This document shows positions 22,501-34,500 of a stretch of DNA of 64,000 nucleotides, one piece after another (the first letter of the stretch is position 1; each line of letters opens with the position of its first letter). The translations under genes were made by a program, and so were the position numbers. The stretch spans positions 124,001 to 188,000 of the forward strand of contig CALYLW010000568.1 in NCBI GenBank assembly GCA_944989445.1, written 5' to 3'. This stretch comes from Ampullaceana balthica (lineage: Eukaryota; Mollusca; Gastropoda; Lymnaeidae). The notes beneath the pieces are model-generated. The model had not been told where the DNA came from. It worked only from the letters and a program-made list of their open reading frames with translations, and did not search any database.

Positions 22501-25500
22501 CCATATTTATCACAAATTAGGATTATGACCACTAGTTCAGACAAGAGGGCTTGAATTTTTTTTCATGATTTTACATTCACTGATTCTTTCTTTTAATTGA
22601 ATGTTCAGAATTGTTTCTGGAACTATCCTATCAGAAAAAGACATGTAACTAAAAAAATAATTAAATCATTACACTCGGATTCAATTAAAAAATAAATAAA
22701 TTAGGGAACGTAATTAAAATGATACAGCAATGTGTTGAAAACATGATGATAATAATAATACACATGCAAAATTCTGTGCATTGATGATGCCAAGGCTGGA
22801 GATAAGAAATATTTAATCTGTTGTCCAAGAACAGTACGCACCTGGGATGAGGACTTTTCTCATTGTTTTCCTAACCCTGACTGTTGGGCTTCCCATGGCT
22901 TTACTGAAAGACTTGAGAGCTGTGAGCAAAGCTAGCACTGTGTGCATCATGTTCTACTCTGTCTATGTTATATATGTAAGTATAGGTGACTTATTTTCCT
23001 TCATTACCTTTGAGTTCAAGTGAGCTCACAACTTATTATTTGTAAGCTGGAAATAATTATCCATCAAAATAAGAAAAAATATAGTTAACAAAATTGTAAT
23101 TCATAAATACCTCAAGCATTCATGATGTTAAATTTCAGAATGTTTGGTACAAGTTAACAAGTAACTAAGCATGTAAATAAACTTATTTTTAGAGTTAAAC
23201 TTAAATATGACCCAAATTATGCTACCAAAGCACAAAGTTTAAAAAATGAATGGTTGTTGTAAAAATACAGTACAGTATAGATTAGCAAAGGGATATTTCC
23301 ACACTAATGATCCTACATGTGGAAGAAAATCAGAAGCCCCAAGCCTAGTGCTCTTCATGGGTCTTCCTGGAAGACCCTCCCAGCTATCTGGCCCCCTCCC
23401 CCAGAAAAGGACGTGACAGCTGGGAAAACCACCCCGGAGCGGCCGCCTTCGAAGCGGCCACCTGGGCATCCAGGACAGAACATTGAAGATGCCTCCCACT
23501 AAGTTGACCTCACAAGGAGGGGTGGAATTGCCTTACTATGACCTGCTACCACTTTGGCGCCACCCCGGCAAAGCATACGAGTCTCAATGGTTAGGACCAC
23601 CGCTATGCGGGGGATCATCAATGACCTACCTAGGGTGCAACCCCCACTGGAAGGTTTCCTCAGAGCTGGCGTCCGCTGCGTTCTTCGCGGTTCCTTTTGC
23701 TAATCCGTACTGGAGCTCCTGGCCCTTACCGGCACCGCTCATTGGCGTTGCTAGTAAAATTGAGGGGGACGAAACGGTCGCTTCGGATTTACCCGACCCA
23801 CAACCGGTACTTCGGTTTTCATCATCGACAATGCATTTAAGATGCTTTGTCTAAGATCCGTACAGCGACTGTAATTATATGTGACTAGCACCTAACACCT
23901 AACATATCGGTCTTTGGCATTGCCTGCCGGGAGTTGTTGGTTTCAGGTCGCCGAGTCACGGTCAGGTCCGTGCCCCACGACCTTACTCATCCGCCGAGCC
24001 CCGTAGAGGCCACCCCCCTTTCGACGGATTTCCAAATTTCCACACTAAAACATTTACATTACACTATGTCATGGGTGGCCAGACCTGAAGTAAGTGAGAG
24101 CCATTTAAAAAAATATATAAATTGTTGAGAGCCGCATTGAAGCACTATGGGTCAATAAGCTTGGTTTGGAAATCTTTGAGTAATCCTTATAACATATACA
24201 TGTATTTCATAAATTGTACGCGAGCCGCAATGTGAACACATAAGAGCCGCATGCGGCTCGCGAGCCACGGTTTGGCCACCGTTGCGCTATGTTAACATTA
24301 CCCATCTATAAAGTAATTTAATGGCTGCCATTTTATTTTGAGCTCACAGAAAGGTAACTTTCAGTTACGAATGGGAGTGTAAACTTTATTAGTGATGCTT
24401 CTTTGTCTTTGTTAGGAAGGTAAACTTAGTAAACTTCACATGTCACAAGTCATTTAAGGAGGTTAGGGACCATTGAAAATATTGTGAAGTAGTGAATCCT
24501 GTAGCACAAGTGCGTGAGGTATTACTGGAATCATTTTCCTAGGCAGTACCATAATTTTTTTAAAATACAAATGTTAATACTTTGAGGTGTGAAGTACACT
24601 TACATTATAGACAGATGAAGCGGGGTGCTGATGGGGCTAAAGCCAGGGGCCCCCGATGATTTAAGGGCCCCAAACTTATTATGTTGTATAATTAAGTTGA
24701 ATGGACCGGGCACCAGGTGAAATTGCAGCCAAGGCCCCGTGCAATCTTAATCCGCCCCTGATAATAGATTATATTGATACACCAAAACGAAACGGAATAA
24801 TCATTAGAATGGAGTAAAAGAGAAAGGTTTGACTTTGAGTCAAGCATGAGACATAAGCTTCACCACACCTTGTCCAAATTTAATTCTGAAATTATGTAAG
24901 AAAGAACTTTATAATAATACATGAAGACTTCTTTGTGATTATTGTAAGGCAGTGCTTCTCAAAGTGATGGTCCGGTGCCAGTCCACAGAAGTTACCAAGA
25001 AAGGACAGGAAAAATAAAACTATATAATTTGCAATTGTCACGCAAGTCAGTCTGTCCTGACGCTACTAATTTTAGAAAGCAGGGAAAACCAAATTACTGC
25101 ACCAAAGCATCAAAAGGTGTGCAAATTAAATATGCGCTGTAAAAAAAAATTATATGACGTCATTCTTTTCGCTCATATTTTAATTTTGGAAAAGGGAACA
25201 TTGTAAAAAGAGAATTAGATGATGGTTAATTATAAAATCAAAATAAAAGGGGCGCCGTAGGCGCCCTGCAACCCCTATTATAAAATACTTTGTGTGCATT
25301 TCAGAAAGTTTAATATTTCGTATTTATCAAACAAGGACAAGTTAGTTGGGCTTTTGAAAAAGGCCGGCGCCGTAGGCGCCCTAAAAAAGTGCATTTTTTA
25401 TAAAATAAATAGATTTCAGCTGAAAACTTCCGTCATTTTTGACGGGTGTACGCTAGTATAATTATAATCCTCCATCTGCAACCAATAATACTAACCCTAT

Positions 25501-28500
25501 AGAATATGTCAATTTTTGGCAAGAAGCACATAAAATGAATAAATACAATAAAATAAATTACATTTCACTACCAAGTCAGTACAGGGAAAATAGAGCACGG
25601 GTCTCTGGAGCAACAGAAAATTCCTGCTGGTCCGCCCTACTAAAAAGTTTGAGAAGCACTGTTTTAAGGGACAATGAAAAAATTCAAAATTTTAAAAAAT
25701 ATAAACTTGTTTCATCAAATTATTTATTACATCACTATAATAAGGTATAATTTTCAGACACTGATTTATTGCATCAAGATACATACCTTTCACAAAATTA
25801 ATTGATATAATTGTTTTTCCTGATGCATGCGTCTCATACTTAAAATTTAAATTTACAGCTTTTAATTAACACCTTTCACAATTACAATTAAATATTTTTT
25901 TTCTTGAAAAAAGGACATTATTTAACTTCATGAAAAAAAAAGTTTAACTGGAACCCTACTTGATAATATTTTTTATAAAACTATACAGACTTAATTTTCT
26001 ATACATTTATGAAAGAATCTGCCATTATTTATCAGAACTTACTTTTCCATATTATCAGATCTTGTGGCTTTCAATTCCTAGCCTTTGGAAAGGCGACTGG
26101 TTTTCACATGTTAATTTTTGGAGAACCGAAGGCCTGTTTCGTTGTTTACCTATATTTTCATTTTCCTTCGGCTGCCAAACGTAAGTTGTTTTGTGTACAT
26201 TATTTTTTTCCCCCTTGAAATATTGATTCATTTTTAGGCTAGGGTTTATAAGCAAATGAGTTGAAGAATGGTTAATTTTTAATCTAATGTAAGGAGTTTG
26301 AAAAAAACATTAACTTTAATTTTTTTTATAGTTTAAATGTGGGCAAATTATGTTTTAACTATTGAAGGGTTATGCTGGTCAAATTTATTAAAAACAACTT
26401 TATTTAAGGTGATATAAATTCAAATGTATTTGTCATATGTATTGACAGTCAACTGTTTATACTGTATGACGCCTTACCTGAACCGTCCCTAAAATTGATT
26501 TCTTCTGTTACAAGTAGTGCTGTGAACCTTTGTGCTGTTGTTTATATATTGGTAAGTAATCCTACCTGATGCTGTTCAATAATTTAACATACTAATCAGA
26601 CATTGGTGGAAGCAATAACTTCTCTAACTCTGTATGTTTGAATATTTCTTTTTATTTTGATCTAGTTCTGTTGTTCACAAGTTAAAACTATTTGACAATG
26701 AGAAAACTGTCTTGTTTAAGAGCTCTTTGGATTTTGGTTGTCATCCACACCCCAGTCTTTTTAAATCCTTTAAATTAACTCGTGGTGTCTGGTTGAACCC
26801 TTGATTGCTTGCTTGATTGCTTGTCGCCAAAACTTTGGATCGATTTTTAACCCACTTCCTCGTAAGCTAGCGAGCTGAAATTTAGCTGGCAGTTTGGTGG
26901 CGATGATAAAAACTATGTATCATAATTTCAGATCGATTGCATCTACCGTAATTAAATTATTGATTTTTTTAGATTATTTTATTTATTCCTATGTATCATG
27001 TTATTTTTTGAGATAGAGTGTCGCGGTGCGTATTATATTGAACGACCTTTCTGTCGCGCAATAAGGTGCGTATTTTACTGACAACACTTTTTATAAACAT
27101 ATTCCTGATCGGTGCGCATTATATTAAACATGTTTTACGACACAACTACAATTTTGTATTGTTGGATGGTCTTGCGCTGCGTATTATAATGAACATTCTT
27201 TTAGTTACGTCTCGTACATAAAGGATTTATAGTCAAAAACTTGTTTTTTTACGGGTTTTTTAAATTTCAGTTCAAGAAATAGAAACAGCCATCATGAAAT
27301 TCCCCTGCTGAATAACAACAGAAGAGCAACTTTGAACTTTTTTCCTTTATTTTTTTTATTTGTGTGTGTGTTTTTGTGTACATTGCAATGTGTACAAATC
27401 TTCATATATGATTTATCTTATCTTATCTGTTACAGACGCTCCTTCTACACAGAAGATTATTGCGTCCTATGCTTATCTATGGTTTGTGTTTAGTCCTGCA
27501 ATTTTATTAGAGATTTAAATGTTGATAAAGTGTTGGTTTTCCTGGTTTCTTCAGGCAACCCATTCTACGCCCGCATTCCGGACGGGAAGAACAAAAATTT
27601 GTATGTGTTTGTTCTTGCATACGGAATAAGAAAGGTGTTTTTATCCTTATGTCTATTTGAGGGCTGTATTAAGTTATCTTTGTATTGTATTTCCAAATTA
27701 GAATTAATTGCTGTATGTATGATTACTACTTTACTCTTGGTTCTTCTATCCTCTAGTGTTTCAAGGTTTAATGATTTAACTAATGGTGTTATTCTTGTCA
27801 GTTTTGAATATTCTCCAGTAATGAATCTGGCAGCTCTTTTTTGAATTTGTTCTAGTTTATCAATGTTTTTATTTGGTGGATGGGTCCCATACAGAAGATG
27901 CATATTCTAATACAGGTCTCACCAAAGTGAGGTAGCATTTTAGTTTTATATTCTTATTACATCTGTTAAGGTTTCTTTTTATAAAGCCTAAGGTTTTGTT
28001 TGAGGTATCATGTAACTTTGATAGTAAGACTGTTTTGAGGTATCATGTATCTTTGATAGTTAGACTGTATAGAGGTATCATGTATCTTTGATAGTTAGAC
28101 TGTTTTGAGGTATCATGTATCTTTGATAGTTAGACTGTTTTGAGGTATCATGTATCTTTGATAGTTAGACTGTTTTGAAGTATCATGTATCTTTGATAGT
28201 TAGATTGTATTGAGGTATCATGTATCTTTGATAGTTAGACTGTATTGAGGTATCATGTATCTTTGATAGTTAGACTGTATTGAGGTATCATGTAACTTTG
28301 ATAGTAAGACTGGAGTGAGGTATCATGTAACTTTGATAGTAAGACTGGAGTGAGGTATCATGTAACTTTGATAGTAAGACTGGAGTGAGGTATCATGTAA
28401 CTTTGATAGTAAGACTGGAGTGAGATATCATGTAACTTTGATAGTAAGACTGGAGTGAGATATCATGTAACTTTGATAGTAAGACTGGAGTGAGGTATCA

Positions 28501-31500
28501 TGTAACTTTGATAGTAAGACTGGAGTGAGATATCATGTAACTTTGATAGTAAGACTGGAGTGAGGTATCATGTAACTTTGATAGTAAGACTGGAGTGAGA
28601 TATCATGTAACTTTGATAGTAAGACTGGAGTGAGGTATCATGTAACTTTGATAGTAAGACTGGAGTGAGGTATCATGTAACTTTGATAGTAAGACTGGAG
28701 TGAGATATCATGTAACTTTGATAGTAAGACTGGAGTGAGGTATCATGTAACTTTGATAGTAAGACTGGAGTGAGATATCATGTAACTTTGATAGTAAGAC
28801 TGGAGTGAGGTATCATGTAACTTTGATAGTAAGAATGTAGTTAGGTATCATGTAACGTGTATAAAATTAATGTAAAATGAAGAATATAGGGTTAATCTTT
28901 TTTGTGGCACTTTCTCTCTGGGGGTGTAATAGAACTAGCTGGTCAAGTAACAAGGCTTTAACACGTTGTGTTCTGGTTAACAACTGTCTTTAATCACTCT
29001 ATACAATCAACTGGGATCAACTGTACAATCAACCACCTAAGCAGCTCGTATGCAATCAACCTCGGTTGCCTCTTGAACCGTCTATATATAGTCAGCTCTC
29101 TTCCAAGTCCATGACCATGCTCGCTTCCAGTTCATATCACAAACCACGTGTTTCATACTAGGTCACGTCCTTGTATTCTCATACAATGTAAACACAACAA
29201 CACGTCTCTCACAGGGGGAAGGGAATACATGGCTTAGAGAATACTTAGGGGGACCCATCAGAATCTTAAATAACTCAAGTCACTGATGTCATTCCATATG
29301 TGATGTATTTAGCTAGCTGTGACAGAGATAACTGCCTTGGCTGTTATCAAAATACTATTACATTTGCAGTGGCCTTGTTTAGAATTAAAAAGTCCTTAAG
29401 TATTGAGACTTTTCACCTTGTTATATACATTTTACTAATATACAGAGCATTATTTCATAACATTGATTTCATTAAGGCCAAAAACCATGCCACTGATAGG
29501 ATTACTTTATTTCCCCACAGGTTGGATTCCTCGGCTATGTCCATTTCCACACTTACGACATTCCCGGAGATGTCATCAACATTTTCCCTGCTACATTTTT
29601 CACAGATTTAACCAAACTTTGTTTTGTGTTTTCCACTGTGGTCACGTTTCCTGTCATAATCTTTCCATGCAGAGCCAGCATCTACACTTTACTATTTGCT
29701 AAGGTGAGTTGGATGATTGCTGTCTTACCGGCAAATAAAAAAAAATTGTGCAAAGCTAGTGAGATTGGGAGATGGGCTGCACTATCTTTCTCACTCTGTC
29801 ATGCTCACAATTTCATTCTGTTTGACAAAGCCAAGGAAAACATTGATATGCATGTTAGTTACATGTCTGAAAATAATAAAAAGAGAAAAACTCAAATGTG
29901 CAACATTACTTAAAATGTGTAGTACAGATCTAATTTTATTATTGGTTCAGTGATAAAGTTGTGAATCTCTTTAACTGACTGTTCTCCATTTCCTAATCGG
30001 TTTTGTTAGTGACTATTGTAAAAGCATGCACTGCATGGCAACTAATGGGAACAAAATCTTAAACTTCCTTTGTATAAATAAACCAATAACTAAGAGGATA
30101 ATTTTACTCTTACATTTAGTTTTTAAAAATTTATTAAAATTCTCTTTTTTTTTAAAAACCATGTAAAGTAACTTAAACATTGGTGTACATATAAATGCAC
30201 TAGCAAGCCAACTAAAATCAGAAATGTTGTATCAGAAAATTGTTGATATGTAACAACTAGTCTCATTGGAGCTCTTAATGAGTATGATTAGGCATAATGA
30301 ATATTTCTTAGTAATGAGGCAGCAGCATAAAGAAGGATGAAATGGTAGAAAAATAGGTTGCATGAAAAGACAATGTTATTCACACTTAATTGATTTGTGG
30401 ACCTCTCTCTCTCACTACTTTTTGAACATGCCTCATTTTCAACCTGAATGTCCAGGCTGGTACTTACTATTAGTGCATCCCAATACATAATCCTTCTGGC
30501 TCACTACTTGAAGTCAATACAGATCTTCTTTATAAATTACATGTATATGCAAATGTTCATTTTTTAAAGCATAAAATTGATTTATTATCATACTCACGGA
30601 TTGTGTCAGCGGGAAGATTTCTACTAAATACACTATCTCAATGCAGTAAGGTGGATTTTTAACAGGCTTCATAAAATTTATTCAGACTTTTTCCATCACT
30701 GTGGCGGTAATCCATTTTGCTAAGTTTGCCAACACTTTGATCCAAACAACAAACTGAACCAAAGAAATATAGATACATTATTATAAATTTGGGTATCACC
30801 TGTGCTGGTTCTAGTTTGCAAGAGAGAGAAAAAAAAGCTTCTCTCCTGGGCACCAATCCTGTCTCCATCTGATCAGTAATAAACATTTCTGATCATACCA
30901 TACCACCACTGTAGAACAAAGTAAAATTGTGAGATGATGTTGGTAACAGCAATTTCAATACTACTGGGACCACTGATTTGTTGGTAAATATCCAATCAGG
31001 TGGTACAACCTAATCACGTGCAACTAGCCTCCAACAGTTAAAATTTTTGCCATGAATTTGTTTGGAAAGAAGCAGACAGTTAAACGAATTATGTAGAGGA
31101 TTTCATCAGTGGCGGATTTAGGTTTGTCTGCGCGGGGGGGGGCCAGGAAAATTTCAGGGGGCGCCGCAAAATTATTTTTAATTCATTCACTTAGTACAAA
31201 TATTTCTAGGTGCTGAAATTGAAATAAAATTCATTTGTTTAAATTGCTCGTTCTGCAATGAAGATTATAAATTTGATATGAGATTCACTCGTATTCTTAT
31301 TGCTATATTTAATGTTGAAAAAAAATGTTCTGCTCACTTGAGATTTACTTTATAAGTTTTCATCTTAAGAGACTGTTGCAGTCTCAAATATGAAATCTAA
31401 GGTGTGTTGTTTATGTTACAAACATTTTCAGAGTTGCCCTGCGGCAACTTGCTAGACAAAAAGAAACATCTAGTCTTAAGTAGATTTGGTTAATCAATTG

Positions 31501-34500
31501 AATTTATGAAAATGGTAGTTAATTTGGGAGCTGTTATTTGTGACATAATCGAAATTTTTCATAATCCTTTGTGTTCACTTTCAATTGCTGAATATCCTAG
31601 CAGACTTTAACGTAGAAAACTCAGCATAATAAGTTCATAGCCCAAAGACTATAAACTTATTATGTTTTGATAATGAGGTAGAGTTTGATTAAATTATTTA
31701 TAGGTCTCCAATAGTTTGTTGTACTATCTGCAAGATGACTCATCAGTTTTTTCAGATAGCCATAAATAGCAGTGACAGTAACTCAAACAAATAACTAAGT
31801 GTTAAATAATAAATGCAGCGTTGATCATTCAAAGTACATTATTTAATATTCTTTTTGTTTACATCAAACCATTGCAATGAATCTCTTCAATATACAAACA
31901 ATTGCTTTATATTCAGGTCACAAATGAAAACAAAATATAATTTATTTTTATTATTTGTATTAATTATTATTAATTTTTATTTTTCATTTTTAATTTGTAG
32001 TTCACTAGATAATATTGAATACGTTGATGCATACAAATCTTTGAAAGTATCATATTCTACAATTGCTTCTTCTAGGTTAATGTCGTGTTTGTAAATATTG
32101 CATAAACTGTAAAATAATCTTTATTTTCTTCCGACATTTGTGATGGATCAATACAATAGAAATAAGTAACTGTGCTCCATAAGTCATTAAATCGATCATC
32201 TATTTGTGTTACAAGTGTATACATGATAGTGAAGTATGTTTCAGATTTAAAGCGAGTAGTTGGATCATCAGCCATTTTATCTCTGCTAAGTTCGCCTGCC
32301 ATACTTTTCTTTTTTGCAATTCGCTTTTCTTTAAATTCTGTTTTAACATCTAGTTTGGAACAATTTTCGTGACATCTCAATTCAAAATTTCAAAAGCTTC
32401 ATCGCTTCTCATTCCAACAAACTTATTTCTTCCGAAATCGATCAATTGTTTTTCAAAGGCGTTGCTAGTAGTTTGATAACACGAAGATAACTTTTGTACA
32501 AATAGCATCAGAAAAACAAAATAATATTTTGTTATTAAAACAGATTTTCCCATAGCTTCTGCTCTGGCACTTCCTTTATATTCTGTTGATTCCCCTGAAT
32601 CAAGTGTGACTAGCTAGAATAGCAGAGAATGATCCAACTACTGAATGAACTGCATGCTTACGACTTGCTCATCTTATATCAGAAAGTCGTTTCAGAGTAT
32701 CTACTGTTGATTCATATTGAGATTTCTGGTGTTCTTTAAGAGTATGTAGACGTGGTAAACTAGACGTAAGGAATGCATGCAACCTTAAAGCTGTGCCGAA
32801 AACCAACTGTACATCACTGTTTACAGACATTGCTTCGATAGTAACCAAATTCAAAACATGGGCACAAAAATTGGGTGAAAGTTTCTTCATTTGTGTTTGA
32901 AGGGCACTCTTAATTCCAGAGTATGCCTGTCCTCGACAGAGTGTGAAATCAAAGTTTCGCTTTTGTAGTTCCGTTAAAATCAGCAAATGCGGAAGCTGTT
33001 TTTAAAATTTATTTATTTTTTTAAATAAGTCCCATAACCGGTGGTCGTAGGGCGTCCTATTGTTTCCATTAGAACTTAATAGGGGCGGGGCTTGATAGAC
33101 CTTGGTGGGCGCCCCCTCTCTCTTCCAGGTCAGTGGATGACTTTCTTAACATTAATCATTCCATTTTTATTGTTGCTTTAACGTGGGCTAGATCCCACGC
33201 CCCTCAGCTTGTGAGGCGAGCGCACTATTGACTTCACTATCCAACCGCTGTTTACTAAAGTATAAAAGCCTATAAATTATAAATCTTTCTACAACATGTC
33301 CTGATTTTTAAAAAAAATAACGTAAAGAAACTGACATCTGATCAATTCTAGATATATTAATGGTTGAATCAATAATTAAAGAAAATAATTGCGCAGACTT
33401 AACTTCCTTATCAATTGTCGCCGATAATTCAGATGCGAGATTTAAACCAGATATTACAGTTTCATCATTTGAAATACGATATTTAGCAAGCAGTTTGGTT
33501 TTGATTAGAAGTTTCGTGTTTAGCAATCTTTTTTCTGCTCTTGTGACACCTTTTTAGTGTTCATCGAGGGCGTCTTTAGGGGGGGCGCCATTTTAGACCC
33601 AACAGGGGCGCGGGGGGGGGCAAGCCGACCCCCCTGCCCTATAGCTAAATCCGCCACTGGATTTCATGCATGTCCAAGTGTCTTAGTTTGTGGGTTTTTT
33701 TTTCTTTTTAAAAGGATTACGTAATCTGAATGTTACTTTTAACCTGAGTCTATTGAAATATTGTTGGTTTTTTTACTTACTCACTTTTGGCTTTTGTGTA
33801 TATGAAAATTTTCCCTGAATTTTAGACAGTTGAATCCGTGGTGAGTTGTTTGTACGGCTTTCATATCTATAGCCATAATTGTTTTTTAACAGCTGAAAAT
33901 TAGTTTATGTCTTGTGGCTTTAGCTTTTTTGTGTTATACATTTTATAAGAATATCTGGTCTTTTTCTTTGCTAACAATAAATATCTAGACGCACTTTATA
34001 ATTTTTGCCAATCTTCATAACACGCTATGTTTAAGTATGGGATTTATGATTAGTTGTACTTTTATTCCTCCTTTCACATTATAATACTGTGACAATGTAT
34101 TATTTTTCATATAATCTCAAATAAAACTGATGAAACCAGTTTGGAAATTACGCATGCCACCAAAATGCAAATTATATGCTATAATACAAAGTTTCAGATT
34201 TTTAATTATGAAGAGTCAATGAAAGTGAGTAAAGAATATTCCAATATATGAAATTTCTAGATGACACCCCTTAAAATCATTGCCCTATTTGCAAAAGGTG
34301 TGCAATAAATAATGCATAGTCAAGTTTTACACTTGCAAACTTATGATCCTGCCTTTTTATCTGCTCTAACAAAAAAATCGAGTTGAAATTTAATAATTTT
34401 ATCTTGTGGGTAAAAATATTTTCAATACGAGCTTCATCTAACCTAAGTATACATTTTTATAATTTTTTTTTCTAATTATGCTTCACAAGATGTTAAAATT

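Larger units (their letters stand above)
31107..33659 (-). mobile_element. hAT transposon with 15-bp perfect ends, TSD GATTTCAT
   Basis: Ends CAGTGGCGGATTTAG and CTAAATCCGCCACTG are perfect 15-base inverted repeats, and GATTTCAT flanks both sides (31099-31106, 33660-33667). The - strand carries pieces of an hAT transposase (see next entry). A SINE is nested at about 33015-33255. It lies in the intron between 29703 and 36078 of the SLC38A10-like gene. Confidence 0.9.

Noticed and set aside
23483..23854. 123-codon + strand frame in the GC-rich insert
   Set aside because: GC-rich DNA gives long chance frames; no recognisable domain, and other frames of the same insert are equally open. Kept as an insertion, not as a gene.
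28001..28855. Possible CRISPR array (regular 35-bp repeats)
   Set aside because: Units are contiguous with no unique spacers, and the context is an intron of an animal gene.
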